This document shows positions 28,897 to 37,002 of a DNA stretch of 64,000 nucleotides, in pieces. Where the stretch lies: the NCBI RefSeq assembly GCF_003254745.1, contig NZ_QKXH01000002.1, positions 186,001-250,000 of the forward strand, in the 5' to 3' direction. The notes beneath the pieces were generated by a model. The model was not told where the DNA came from, did no database searches, and worked only from the letters and a program-made list of their open reading frames with translations. Within the stretch, counting starts at the first letter, position 1; each line of letters starts with the position of its first letter. The position numbers and the translations under genes are program-made. Source of the stretch: Flavobacterium aquariorum. GTDB lineage: Bacteria; Bacteroidota; Bacteroidia; Flavobacteriales; Flavobacteriaceae.

Positions 28897-28912
28897 GCAA
28901 TCTTTATGCCAA
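28897..28912 (-). promoter_or_regulatory. Sigma-54-type -24/-12 promoter of dnaK
   Basis: The reverse strand reads TTGGCATAAAGATTGC. This matches the RpoN consensus (TGGCAC-N5-TTGC) with the diagnostic GG-N10-GC spacing exactly kept. Initiation about 12 nt downstream would give a leader of about 46 nt before the dnaK ATG at 28840. Confidence 0.55.
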
Positions 28913-28931
28913 TATAAAAAACCGAGTAAAT

Positions 28932-28978
28932 TGTCAGTTTTCATTACAATTGGCATAAAACAATATGACAAACTGACA
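28932..28978. promoter_or_regulatory. Inverted repeat upstream of the dnaK promoter, possible activator site
   Basis: TGTCAGTTT (28932-28940) and AAACTGACA (28970-28978) are perfect complements about 29 bp apart, with partly symmetric inner sequence. Placement 20-70 bp upstream of the -24 element suits an enhancer-binding activator of sigma-54. Confidence 0.5.
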
Positions 28979-28990
28979 TTTTAAAATCAG

Positions 28991-29092
28991 TTGGGCAAGT
29001 CCTCATTATGCAAAGAGGCCAAATATAGCGTATGCTTATTTGGCCTCTTTGCATAATGCGGTCGGGCTATTATCGTTACTTCGGTAATTAAT
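28991..29092. repeat. Dispersed two-hairpin element, copy A
   Basis: A perfect 22-bp inverted repeat (29004-29025 and 29037-29058, 11-nt loop) is followed by CGGTCGGGCTAT and a small hairpin TTACTTCGGTAA. It begins with TTGGGCAAG. The same layout recurs at 36465 and 42505. It lies between dnaK and the TauE gene. Confidence 0.8.
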
Positions 29093-29166
29093 TGCCATTC
29101 ATCTGCAGTCTTAACATCATTAGTCTATGAAAAGAAATTTTATCTTTTTAAAATAAATTTTGAAAA

Positions 29167-29949
29167 TTATGCGATTAATTTGAAACCAACAAAAAACAAC
29201 ATAATTGCTATGGCATTTCTTAGTAATAAATCAGGTAATTTACCACTTAGCATACTGCCTATATATATTCCCGGAAGTGACCCCATTAATAACTGCCCAA
29301 GCAAAGTCAAATCTAAATTCCCCATAGATGCATGTCCCAATCCAGCAACAAGCGTTAAAGGTACGGCATGAGCAATTTCGGTTCCAACCAATCGAGGCGT
29401 TGGTAATATAGGATATAAGAAAAATAAAGTTACAGTCCCTAATGCACCTGCTCCAATCGAAGTAAGTGTCACGGTAGCACCCAACATTACGCCAATAGCA
29501 ACTGTCAATAAATTTTGGGTTCTACTCTCGCTATGGAATTTATCCCCTGCATGTTTTTGGGAAAACACCATTATTTTATTTTTGAATAAAATAGCAACTG
29601 ATGTAAAAACTAGCGCCCACCCTAAGCTGTATTTTATCATTTTATTCAACTCGGTCGTATCAGTATTCAAACTATGGAGAATCCACAAAGTCAATAAAGC
29701 CGCGGGAACACTACCCAAAGAAAGCCAACCTGTAATCGTCCAATTGATATTTTTCTTTTTATTATGTACAAAAATCCCTCCTGCTTTGGTCACTGCTGCA
29801 TATAATAAATCGGTACCAACGGCTGTAGTTGGTGGAATACCAAACCACAATAAAATTGGAGTCATCAAAGAACCTCCTCCTACACCAGTCATTCCTACCA
29901 CAAAACCAACTACTAAACCTGCAACTACTAAACCTACTTGAAAATCCAT
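29167..29949 (-). CDS. TauE/SafE family membrane transporter (putative sulfite/organosulfonate exporter)
   Basis: 260 residues with about seven to eight hydrophobic helices. The first helix pair carries the family repeat motif GFVVGMTGVGGGSLMTPILLWFGIPPTTAVGTDLLYAAVTKAGG (positions 15-60), and the second half repeats it as GATVTLTSIGAGALGTVTL and LVGTEIAHAVPLTLVAGLGH. TauE/SafE proteins move sulfur-containing anions or small organic acids across the inner membrane; the substrate here is unknown. Convergent-free, monocistronic; it stands downstream of dnaK's divergent spacer. Confidence 0.88.
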   Translation of the reverse strand: MDFQVGLVVAGLVVGFVVGMTGVGGGSLMTPILLWFGIPPTTAVGTDLLYAAVTKAGGIFVHNKKKNINWTITGWLSLGSVPAALLTLWILHSLNTDTTELNKMIKYSLGWALVFTSVAILFKNKIMVFSQKHAGDKFHSESRTQNLLTVAIGVMLGATVTLTSIGAGALGTVTLFFLYPILPTPRLVGTEIAHAVPLTLVAGLGHASMGNLDLTLLGQLLMGSLPGIYIGSMLSGKLPDLLLRNAIAIMLFFVGFKLIA

Positions 29950-30382
29950 AAAAGAGACTTTATTTTTTTTGGTGGCAAAAATAAAGAAAACATCTTATAT
30001 TATACTAATATTGTCGAGTTAAGATTTTACTTTTCATTATTAAATCCAACGAACTAAAACCCAAACAACATCATTATAAGTTTGCCACACTCTACAAGAA
30101 AACCAATTTATTGTCAAAATCATTTTAAATTCGACCAAAATAATAGAAATTCACTTTTTTTTAGAAAAAATTCAAATATTTATAAATAACCCTATAGATT
30201 ATGTAGAATTAATTTAAATTACAAAAATCAAATATTAAAACATAAAAATATAAGAAATATTACATGAAAATATTCATAAAAACAGAAAAATTTTTCTAGA
30301 TAAGTAAAAAACCTGCAAGCAAAAGCGTCAATTGTCTTTATGATCCACTTGAATATGCTTAAAAATTAAAATCCCTTTTTTG
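29950..30382. other. Gene-free AT-rich spacer before rlmH
   Basis: About 430 bp, extremely AT-rich. Nothing convincing is seen in it: no open frame with protein-like composition, no strong hairpin. The rlmH promoter lies at its right end. Confidence 0.6.
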
Positions 30383-30390
30383 TAACTTTG
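30383..30390 (+). promoter_or_regulatory. rlmH -7 promoter element
   Basis: TAACTTTG matches the Bacteroidota -7 consensus TAnnTTTG. Transcription would begin near 30395-30398, which rules out translation from the ATG at 30396 and supports the ATG at 30411. Confidence 0.6.
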
Positions 30391-30410
30391 CACCATTGAA
30401 ATCGAATAAA

Positions 30411-30884
30411 ATGAACATCAAACTTATCGCAATCGGCAAAACCGACATTAAATCATTACAAACCTTAATTGACGATTATACCAAACGATTGTCTTTTTAC
30501 ATCAAGTTTGATTTAGAAATTATTCCAGATATCAAGAACGTAAAAAACTTATCGGAAAGCCAGCAAAAAGAAAAGGAAGGCGAACTTATCTTGTCCAAAA
30601 TCAGTCCAACAGACCAGCTTATTTTATTGGATGAAAACGGGAAAACCTTTTCCAGTGTTGCCTTTTCAACCGAATTGCAAAAGAAGATGAACTCAGGAGT
30701 AAAGACACTGGTTTTCGTGATTGGTGGTCCTTATGGCTTTTCGGATACGGTTTACGCCAAAGCAAATGGAAAAATTTCCCTTTCTTTAATGACATTTTCA
30801 CATCAAATGGTGCGCTTATTTTTTATCGAGCAATTGTATCGTGGATTTACTATTTTGAGAAATGAACCGTATCATCATCAATAA
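30411..30884 (+). CDS. rlmH: 23S rRNA (pseudouridine-1915-N3)-methyltransferase
   Basis: 157 residues from the ATG at 30411 (MNIKLIAIGKTD), matching the family length; an in-frame ATG at 30396 lies at the predicted transcription start. The SPOUT fold is recognisable by LILLDENGKTFSSVAFS near residues 72-88, FVIGGPYGFSD near 104-114 and the C-terminal knot ISLSLMTFSHQMVRLFFIEQLYRGFTILRNEPYHH, where AdoMet binds. It methylates pseudouridine 1915 in helix 69 of 23S rRNA on the 70S ribosome. Single gene on the forward strand. Confidence 0.96.
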   Translation: MNIKLIAIGKTDIKSLQTLIDDYTKRLSFYIKFDLEIIPDIKNVKNLSESQQKEKEGELILSKISPTDQLILLDENGKTFSSVAFSTELQKKMNSGVKTLVFVIGGPYGFSDTVYAKANGKISLSLMTFSHQMVRLFFIEQLYRGFTILRNEPYHHQ

Positions 30885-31061
30885 GCTCTAAACTTTTAAA
30901 ATATCCCCAATACCTCACAACATATTCACAATCAATTTTTTACTCTAAAAAAAAATATCAATCAAAAATAAAAGATTAACTTTGATGTCTCACTTATCTT
31001 TTAAGATAAAAATCAATAAATATATTTTTTAAACCAGTTATTAATTTAAAAATATATTATT

Positions 31062-31496
31062 ATGAACAAATTTGCTGGTTATTTAGTAATTATATTCTTA
31101 TTTATTAGCTCGATTTCTTGTTCAAATAGTGATGATTCACCACAATCAACAATCGTAACTTTTAATGCTACTTTGGAAGGAAGTAATGAAGTGCCTCCAA
31201 CCGCCTCAACCGCAAAAGGTACAGCAAAATTGAGTTATGATAAGAATACCAAAGTTTTTACACTGACTGTAACATATTCTGGCTTAACCCTTAGATCTGG
31301 GCATGTACATGTGGGAGCCAACGATATTAATGGTGATATTCTTTACACATTTACAAATTTGACCTCCCCTATAACTTTCACTAGTCCTCCATTAAATTCA
31401 AATCAAGAAAACCTTCTTATGTACAATGCTTTTTACATAAATCTAGGTAGCGATGCTTTCCCCGAAGGAGAAATAAGAGGTCAACTTATCAAATAG
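31062..31496 (+). CDS. CHRD domain lipoprotein
   Basis: 144 residues. A lipoprotein signal ends ISSISC (Cys near 20) and is followed by a Ser/Asp-rich stretch. The rest (about 32-144) is one CHRD domain: FNATLEGSNEVPPTASTAKGTAKLSYDKNTK, YSGLTLRSGHVHVGANDINGDILYTF, ending FPEGEIRGQLIK. CHRD takes its name from chordin; in bacteria it is a secreted beta domain of unknown role, often in envelope proteins. Monocistronic, and its 3' end faces the folP-linked lipoprotein gene on the other strand. Confidence 0.88.
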   Translation: MNKFAGYLVIIFLFISSISCSNSDDSPQSTIVTFNATLEGSNEVPPTASTAKGTAKLSYDKNTKVFTLTVTYSGLTLRSGHVHVGANDINGDILYTFTNLTSPITFTSPPLNSNQENLLMYNAFYINLGSDAFPEGEIRGQLIK

Positions 31497-31531
31497 AAAG
31501 ACTTTTATTATTTATAACAGAAAAAAAATAA

Positions 31532-32152
31532 TTAATAAACACATTCTTCCGAAACAATATTTTTAATCTCTATTGTCTGGATAAAAACTTTATTTTGAAT
31601 ATAGCTTCCATAACTACTGTTCATATCAAAGCAATATCTTATTTCTTCCTGTTTATCATTGAAATTGTTGATGAATTTTTGCAATTCATTTTTAGAAACC
31701 AGTTTATTGTTTACTCTAATCTTTCCATCCTTTGAGAAAAAAATCACTATCCCTTTTTGAGGCTTTTCCATTTTATAATACACTTGCGTAAAAGGAATAA
31801 ATGCTAGATTTTTATCAATACGATCCGCATAGGAATAATAATTAAGTGCCAATTCGTTTCTGTGTTCTTTTTCGTCACGTTTGCGCTGTTGCAATTTCAT
31901 TACTTCTGGAATAACCAATCGCAAAGGCAAGCGCCTGTCGATATTCAGTATCCAATTGGTCGTAATAATACTATTTTTTCTGTTTACTTCAGCCAAAGTA
32001 TCTTTGCCGTTCACTCTGAAAAAAATGTAAATAGGCGAAAGATCGGCAACTTCTTTTACGACAGTTCGATCTGCTTTTGGCAATAAAATATCTTCTTTAT
32101 TTCCACAAGAAATGCTCAGTAATAATACAATACCAAATAAATATTTCATCAT
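31532..32152 (-). CDS. Putative lipoprotein, partner of folP, unknown function
   Basis: 206 residues; the signal MMKYLFGIVLLLSISC ends in a lipobox. No family recognised with certainty. The order of strands in the first half (SPIYIFFRVNGKDTLAEVN) and second half (GIVIFFSKDGKIRVNNKLVSKNELQKFI) loosely recalls the periplasmic ExbD/TolR fold, in which V-N-x-x-x-V-x-x-x-x-L marks the C-terminal helix, but there is no N-terminal transmembrane anchor of the ExbD type. It starts 1 bp after the folP stop, so it is translationally close to folP, a pairing whose biological reason is not evident. Confidence 0.6.
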   Translation of the reverse strand: MMKYLFGIVLLLSISCGNKEDILLPKADRTVVKEVADLSPIYIFFRVNGKDTLAEVNRKNSIITTNWILNIDRRLPLRLVIPEVMKLQQRKRDEKEHRNELALNYYSYADRIDKNLAFIPFTQVYYKMEKPQKGIVIFFSKDGKIRVNNKLVSKNELQKFINNFNDKQEEIRYCFDMNSSYGSYIQNKVFIQTIEIKNIVSEECVY

Positions 32153-32153
32153 T

Positions 32154-32969
32154 TTAATTTAGTCTATTTAACAAACGAACACATTCGACTGCTTCTTTCA
32201 CATCATGAACGCGAAGGATTTTTGCGCCCTTAGTCAAAGCAATCGTATTTAAAACTGTGGTTCCGTTTAAGGCCATTTCTGCGTTTGTTTCCAAAGTTTT
32301 ATAAATCATTGATTTTCTTGAAACTCCAATTAACAGAGGTAATTCAAGCATCTGAAACAACTCCATTTTTTGCATGACAGCATAATTTTGTTCCAATGTC
32401 TTGGCAAAGCCAAAACCGGGATCCACAATCAAATCATTTATCCCTAGTGATCTTGCTACAGCAATTCGTTCCGAAAAATAGAACAGCATTTCCTTTATTA
32501 TATCCTCGTATTGTGTAAGTTCTTGCATTGTTTTTGGGGTTCCTTTCATGTGCATCATAATATACGGAACTTGAAATTTAGCAATGGTTTCTAGCATTTT
32601 ATCATCCAATTTACCAGCCGAAATATCATTGATAATTGCAGCCCCATTTTCTATACAAGTCTTTGCCACCCCAGCGCGAAAAGTATCTATTGACAATATA
32701 ATCTCCGGAAAATGCTTTTGAAGTAAATTCACAACTGGAATTATCCTCAAAATCTCTTCTTCCTCCGAGACAAACTCGGCATTTGGCTTGCTCGAATACG
32801 CTCCGACATCAATAAAATCGGCACCTTCATTGAGCATCTTTTCAACTCTTACCAGAAGTTCGCTTTCATTTTTATATTTTCCACCGTCAAAAAAAGAGTT
32901 GGGAGTTATATTCAAAATCCCCATTACTTTTGGCGTGGACAGGTCTATCAGTTGCCCTTTACAATTCAT
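32154..32969 (-). CDS. folP: Dihydropteroate synthase
   Basis: 271 residues. Folate pathway enzyme that joins p-aminobenzoate to 6-hydroxymethyl-dihydropterin pyrophosphate; sulfonamide target. Signatures: MGILNITPNSFFDGG (about 16-30), EGADFIDVGAYSSKPNAE (about 49-66), SIDTF near 95, INDISAGKLD near 115, YIMMHMKGTPKTMQ, DPGFGFAKTLEQNYAVM near 187-203 and GVSRKSMIY near 215, with HD near the C-terminus. Cytosolic. Divergent from the DUF1599 gene across a 140-bp spacer. Confidence 0.96.
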   Translation of the reverse strand: MNCKGQLIDLSTPKVMGILNITPNSFFDGGKYKNESELLVRVEKMLNEGADFIDVGAYSSKPNAEFVSEEEEILRIIPVVNLLQKHFPEIILSIDTFRAGVAKTCIENGAAIINDISAGKLDDKMLETIAKFQVPYIMMHMKGTPKTMQELTQYEDIIKEMLFYFSERIAVARSLGINDLIVDPGFGFAKTLEQNYAVMQKMELFQMLELPLLIGVSRKSMIYKTLETNAEMALNGTTVLNTIALTKGAKILRVHDVKEAVECVRLLNRLN

Positions 32970-33108
32970 TTTACTTTTTGTTTAAAGTTTATTTTGTTTA
33001 AAGTTGCCCAAAAGCTCAGTTACCCAAACAACTTTGAACATTAAACTTTAAACCTTTTAAATTTTATTCTTATTTTTGGTGCAATTTTTATACAAATATA
33101 CACCAATA

Positions 33109-33648
33109 ATGAAGAATACTTCACAAGAATATGACAAGGTGATTGCTATTTGCCGCACACTTTTTATCAATAAAATGAAAGATTACGGCAGTGCCTGGCG
33201 CATTTTGAGGCTTCCTTCCTTAACCGATCAAATTTTCATAAAAGCCCAAAGAATCAGAAGCTTGCAAGAAAACGAAATTCGAAAAGTCGATGAAGACGAA
33301 ACTGGAGAATTCATCGGTATCATCAATTATTCGATTATGGCATTGATTCAATTGGAGTTGGGTGTAGTTGATCAACCCGATTTGAATACCGAAAGAGCAA
33401 CTCAATTATACGATGCCAAAGTAGCTTTGACCAAAGAATTAATGGAAAACAAAAACCATGATTATGGAGAAGCTTGGCGCGAAATGCGTGTAAGTTCACT
33501 AACTGATTTGATTTTGCAAAAACTTCTTCGTGTCAAACAAATTGAAGACAACAAAGGAAAAACTATCGTCTCAGAAGGAATTGATGCCAATTATCAGGAT
33601 ATAATTAATTATTCTGTTTTTGCATTGATTTTGATGAACAAAAAATAA
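33109..33648 (+). CDS. DUF1599 domain protein (duplicated domain)
   Basis: 179 residues from the ATG at 33109. An upstream in-frame ATG at 33076 lies inside the probable -7 element TATTTTTG (33071-33078) and is rejected. The protein consists of two homologous halves: KDYGSAWRILRLPSLTDQIFIKAQRI followed by GIINYSIMALIQLEL, and HDYGEAWREMRVSSLTDLILQKLLRV followed by DIINYSVFALILM. DUF1599 proteins are MazG-like in look (acidic helical repeats), which would suggest nucleotide pyrophosphohydrolase relatives, but no activity is established. The gene ends 32 bp before the DoxX-type gene and is probably co-transcribed with it. Confidence 0.85.
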   Translation: MKNTSQEYDKVIAICRTLFINKMKDYGSAWRILRLPSLTDQIFIKAQRIRSLQENEIRKVDEDETGEFIGIINYSIMALIQLELGVVDQPDLNTERATQLYDAKVALTKELMENKNHDYGEAWREMRVSSLTDLILQKLLRVKQIEDNKGKTIVSEGIDANYQDIINYSVFALILMNKK

Positions 33649-33680
33649 AAACCCTCCAAATATCAAAAAGCACCCCAAAA

Positions 33681-34781
33681 ATGAAAAATATCATCACACA
33701 ATTCTCCCGAATTTTCGTTGGAATCCTATTCATAATCTCAGGATTAATCAAGCTGAATGATCCTGTAGGTTTCTCCTATAAATTAGCCGAATATTTTAGC
33801 GAGCCAGTTTTCAACATGCCTTTTTTCGTTCCTTTTTCCTTGGCAATAGCCCTATTTATAGTAATCTTGGAAGTGGTCTTAGGTGTTATGTTACTCATTG
33901 GTTTCAAATCAAAATTGACAATTTGGCTATTATTACTTCTAATTATTAAGTTCACGTTCTTAACCTTCTATTCCGCTTATTTTGATGTGGTAAAAGACTG
34001 TGGATGCTTTGGAGATGCCTTACATCTTACGCCTTGGCAATCGTTTACAAAAGACGTTGTTTTATTGTTCTTCATACTGATTCTGTTTGTGAACATGAAA
34101 TTGGTTAAACCTTTATTCAACAATAAAATTCAAAACGGTTTAGCAATATTATCTCTTATTTTGTGTTTCTTTATGGGATATTGGGTAATCAATCACTTGC
34201 CACTAAAAGACTTCCGCGCGTTCAAAGTGGGAAATAATATTCAGAAAGGAATGGAAATTCCTGAAGGTGCACCAAAATCCGTGGTGGAAATGATTTTCAT
34301 CTACAAAGTAAATGGTGTTGACAAAGAATTTACTGAGAAAGATTTGGCCAACATTCCGGCTGGCGCCACTTTTGTGGACAGAAAAGACAAAATAATCACA
34401 GAAGGCTACGTCCCTCCTATTCATGATTTTGTCATGGAAAAAGACGGATCCGATTATAAAGAAGAACTACTTCAAGAACCTAAGTTATTGATGGTTGTTG
34501 CCTATGATTTGGCTCTAGCCAATGCAGAAGGTCTTGCAAAGATGGAGCAAATCAGTAAAATCGCTTCCGCAAAAGGTTATAAAACCATCGGAATGACAGC
34601 TTCTACTCCAGAAGAAATTGCAAAAATCAAAAAACAATATGGTATCACTTTCGATTTTTATTTCTGTGATGCCATTCCGTTAAAAACTATCGAAAGAGCC
34701 AATCCAAGTTTTGTGATTCTTGAAAAAGGAACCATAAAACAAAAAGTTCATTACAACGATACAGATGATTTAGCTTTTTAA
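33681..34781 (+). CDS. DoxX/BT_3928-type membrane protein with extended C-terminal domain
   Basis: 366 residues. The first 180 form a DoxX/MauE-like four to five helix membrane module starting ITQFSRIFVGILFIISGLIKLNDPVGFSYKLAEYF, with a Cys-containing DVVKDCGCFGDALHLTPWQSF motif (CGCFGD near 110-115) typical of MauE/DoxX proteins connected with thiol chemistry. The C-terminal 185 residues look like a soluble, thioredoxin-like fold without an active CxxC (KYGITFDFYFCDAIPLKTIERANPSFVILEKGTI). A role in redox handling across the membrane is suggested by the nearby thioredoxin-like lipoprotein gene at 35078, which is inference. Confidence 0.8.
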   Translation: MKNIITQFSRIFVGILFIISGLIKLNDPVGFSYKLAEYFSEPVFNMPFFVPFSLAIALFIVILEVVLGVMLLIGFKSKLTIWLLLLLIIKFTFLTFYSAYFDVVKDCGCFGDALHLTPWQSFTKDVVLLFFILILFVNMKLVKPLFNNKIQNGLAILSLILCFFMGYWVINHLPLKDFRAFKVGNNIQKGMEIPEGAPKSVVEMIFIYKVNGVDKEFTEKDLANIPAGATFVDRKDKIITEGYVPPIHDFVMEKDGSDYKEELLQEPKLLMVVAYDLALANAEGLAKMEQISKIASAKGYKTIGMTASTPEEIAKIKKQYGITFDFYFCDAIPLKTIERANPSFVILEKGTIKQKVHYNDTDDLAF

Positions 34782-34806
34782 TTTCAATTAAAATAATGAA
34801 TATAGC

Positions 34807-34845
34807 AGCCTTGTGGGAATATCATTTTCCTGCAAGGCTTTTTTC
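34807..34845 (+). terminator. Terminator after the DoxX-type gene
   Basis: AGCCTTG (34807-34813) pairs with CAAGGCT (34833-34839), with inner GGGAA/TTTCC pairing, followed by six T. Confidence 0.85.
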
Positions 34846-34967
34846 TTGTTGGTAATAAACATAAAAAAATCACAAAAAAATATCAACTATAACGATATTG
34901 TAATTACTTTTAAAGATTTTCATATTAAAATTCCAAAATCAGTTTACCTTAATTACAATTCTTTGGT

Positions 34968-34975
34968 TAACTTTG
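34968..34975 (+). promoter_or_regulatory. Candidate -7 element for the thioredoxin-like lipoprotein gene
   Basis: TAACTTTG fits TAnnTTTG; a TTTA at 34943 lies 21 bp upstream in place of the -33 TTTG. The leader would be about 95 nt. Confidence 0.5.
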
Positions 34976-35077
34976 TGAAAATTAATTTTTAGATAAAATC
35001 GCTATGATTCCAAAATGCCAAAAGGAATGATAAAATAGTGATTCTATGTTCCGATAAAACACAAGTATTAACTTCAT

Positions 35078-35572
35078 ATGAAAAAAATAGCCCTTTTATT
35101 TATTGCTTTTGCAACATTTTCTTGTACCCAAGCTCAGAAAACTGAGTTCTCCAAAAAAGCACTTTCCGAAACTTTATTAGCTACAGACGGAAATCAAATT
35201 AAATTTAAAGATATTCTGAAAAACCAAAAAGGCAAAACGACCATTATCGAATTTTGGGCATCTTGGTGTGGTGATTGCGTAAAAGCGATGCCAAAACTAA
35301 AAGAACTTCAAACCAATAATCCAACCGTATCTTATGTGTTTATGTCAATGGACAAAACCGCAGATAAATGGAAAGATGGTATCGAAAAACACCAACTAAA
35401 AGGCTTGCACTTCATGGCAAATGATGGCATGAAAGGTGTTTTTGGAAGCGCAATTGACTTAGATTGGATTCCAAGATACATCATTATAGATAAAACCGGA
35501 AAAATTGTTGTTTATCGCGCCATAGAAACCGATTTTGACAAAATTAACGCAACCCTAAAACAGTTACAATAA
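35078..35572 (+). CDS. TlpA/thioredoxin-like lipoprotein
   Basis: 164 residues. The signal MKKIALLFIAFATFSC carries a lipobox (Cys16). A thioredoxin fold follows with the active-site motif FWASWCGDCVKAMPKL (Cys64, Cys67) and the cis-proline segment LDWIPRYIIIDKTGKIV near 130-145. The WCGDC dipeptide GD is seen in TlpA/ResA-like periplasmic thiol-disulfide reductases of Bacteroidota. Expected to reduce disulfides or assist cytochrome maturation or redox stress handling in the periplasm. It lies 64 bp upstream of tpiA on the same strand. Confidence 0.88.
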   Translation: MKKIALLFIAFATFSCTQAQKTEFSKKALSETLLATDGNQIKFKDILKNQKGKTTIIEFWASWCGDCVKAMPKLKELQTNNPTVSYVFMSMDKTADKWKDGIEKHQLKGLHFMANDGMKGVFGSAIDLDWIPRYIIIDKTGKIVVYRAIETDFDKINATLKQLQ

Positions 35573-35636
35573 CAACTGTCATGTCAAATTAGAAAAGAAT
35601 TAATTTAAAAAGAAAAAACTATAAATACTACAAAAA

Positions 35637-36389
35637 ATGAGAAAGAAGATTGTTGCAGGAAACTGGAAAATGCATAAAAATGCAGCACAAACAAAAGAAT
35701 TATTGAATGAACTATTGACTCAAATTCCAGCTGAAACTGCTGCACAAGTAATTGTTGCTCCAACATTTGTGAACTTAGCTTCGGCAGTAGAAAACTTAAC
35801 ACACTCCAATATATCGGTTGCTGCACAAAACGTACATCAAGCAGAAAGCGGTGCTTTTACAGGCGAAATCTCTGCAGATATGCTTAAAAGTGTAGGTGTA
35901 AATACCGTAATTTTAGGTCACTCAGAGCGTAGAGCTATTTTTCATGAAACGGACGCTTTAATTGCCAGCAAAGTAAATACAGCCTTGAAACATGATATGA
36001 CCGTAATTTTCTGTTTCGGTGAAGAATTAAAAGATCGTCAATCAGGAAACCACTTCAATATTGTTGAAAACCAATTGAAAGATGGTTTATTCCACATTGA
36101 AGCCAAAGATTGGGAAAAAATTGTTTTGGCATATGAGCCAGTTTGGGCTATTGGAACTGGTGAAACAGCTTCTCCAGAACAAGCACAAGATATGCACGAA
36201 TTCATCAGAGAAACAGTTCGTAAAGCTTTCGGAAGCGATGTAGCTGAAGATGTTTCTATCCTTTACGGAGGAAGCGTAAAACCGGATAATGCCAAAGAAA
36301 TCTTCTCTAAACCAGATGTAGATGGTGGACTTATTGGTGGTGCTGCCTTAAATGCTAAAGATTTTATTGCTATCGTAACCTCAATCTAA
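35637..36389 (+). CDS. tpiA: Triose-phosphate isomerase
   Basis: 250 residues. Interconverts dihydroxyacetone phosphate and glyceraldehyde 3-phosphate in glycolysis; cytosolic TIM barrel. Visible: AGNWKMHKN (catalytic Lys near 13), VAAQNVH, GHSERR (catalytic His near 98), AYEPVWAIGTGETASPEQAQ (catalytic Glu near 168, followed by the flexible loop) and the phosphate-binding ILYGGSVKPDNA and GGLIGGAAL near the C-terminus. A strong terminator follows. Confidence 0.98.
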   Translation: MRKKIVAGNWKMHKNAAQTKELLNELLTQIPAETAAQVIVAPTFVNLASAVENLTHSNISVAAQNVHQAESGAFTGEISADMLKSVGVNTVILGHSERRAIFHETDALIASKVNTALKHDMTVIFCFGEELKDRQSGNHFNIVENQLKDGLFHIEAKDWEKIVLAYEPVWAIGTGETASPEQAQDMHEFIRETVRKAFGSDVAEDVSILYGGSVKPDNAKEIFSKPDVDGGLIGGAALNAKDFIAIVTSI

Positions 36390-36411
36390 AAAGCAATTAT
36401 AATATTACTTC

Positions 36412-36447
36412 AAAGCGGTGCAAAATTATTTGTACCGCTTTTTTTTG
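36412..36447 (+). terminator. Terminator after tpiA
   Basis: AAAGCGGT (36412-36419) pairs with ACCGCTTT (36434-36441), with inner CAAAATTATTTG, followed by an eight-T run. Confidence 0.9.
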
Positions 36448-36464
36448 CAATTCATCAAAATTAT

Positions 36465-36580
36465 TTGGGCAAGACCACATTAGGAAAAGAGGCCAAATCC
36501 GCTTTTGCATATATTCGCCCCTTCCCTAATGCGGTCGGGCTATCCATGCTACTTCGGTAGCTTATTCCTATCCCTCTTGC
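36465..36580. repeat. Dispersed two-hairpin element, copy B
   Basis: Starts TTGGGCAAG. An imperfect long stem (GACCACATTAGG near 36474-36485 against CCTAATGCGGTC) is followed by GGTCGGGCTAT and the perfect hairpin GCTACTTCGGTAGC (36548-36561), then CTATCCCTC. Same arrangement as the copies at 28991 and 42505. Confidence 0.8.
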
Positions 36581-36651
36581 ACTCCCAACATCCTTAATTT
36601 CAACACAATAAACAATAGTGTTTTCAAACGTTTTTTATCAATCAAAAATAG

Positions 36652-36786
36652 TTTGGCACCATTATTGGGAAGTACTAAGAACAAAAAGGAATTGAAGTTC
36701 CCGATCGAGTAGTAAACAATGCTAACGGTAATATTGAAAAGAAAGATTATTACTCGATCAAACTTCAAAACCCAAAATCATTGTGA
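36652..36786 (+). pseudogene. Possible gene relic
   Basis: One forward frame reads FGTIIGKY, stop, EQKGIEVPDRVVNN..., ending IKLQNPKSL and a stop at 36784. The composition is that of a real protein rather than of AT-rich noise, but the frame is broken by stops at 36676 and just before 36652 and no start is seen. The same DNA contains an inverted repeat (TTGAAGTT...GATCGAGTA against TACTCGATC...AACTTCAA, 36692-36768). The family was not recognised. Confidence 0.3.
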
Positions 36787-36893
36787 CTTTTTTTTGTTCA
36801 TCAATATTTCAAAAAAGAAATATTTCCACCTTAAAAGGTTCAAGAAACTGCACATCGAAATTAATTAAGCCCGATTTGCCCAAAATCAAAAAC

Positions 36894-36922
36894 AAAAAAA
36901 GGAAACTTAGTTTCCTTTTTTT
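36894..36922. terminator. Bidirectional terminator-like hairpin
   Basis: GGAAAC-tta-GTTTCC flanked by seven A and seven T; works symmetrically on both strands. Confidence 0.7.
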
Positions 36923-36945
36923 ATTGGAGTTAACCAAAATCCATA

Positions 36946-36978
36946 AAAAAACCAACGTCATGAATACCGTTGGTTTTT
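36946..36978 (-). terminator. Terminator after the TPR protein gene
   Basis: AAAAACCAACG (36946-36956) pairs with CGTTGGTTTTT (36968-36978); 25 bp after the reverse-strand stop at 37003. Confidence 0.85.
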
Positions 36979-37002
36979 CAACAATCAAATTACAAATAAA
37001 CT

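Noticed and set aside
36568..36768. Reverse 66-codon frame between tpiA and the TPR gene
   Set aside because: Hydrophobic noise; the opposite strand frame at 36679-36786 looks more protein-like.
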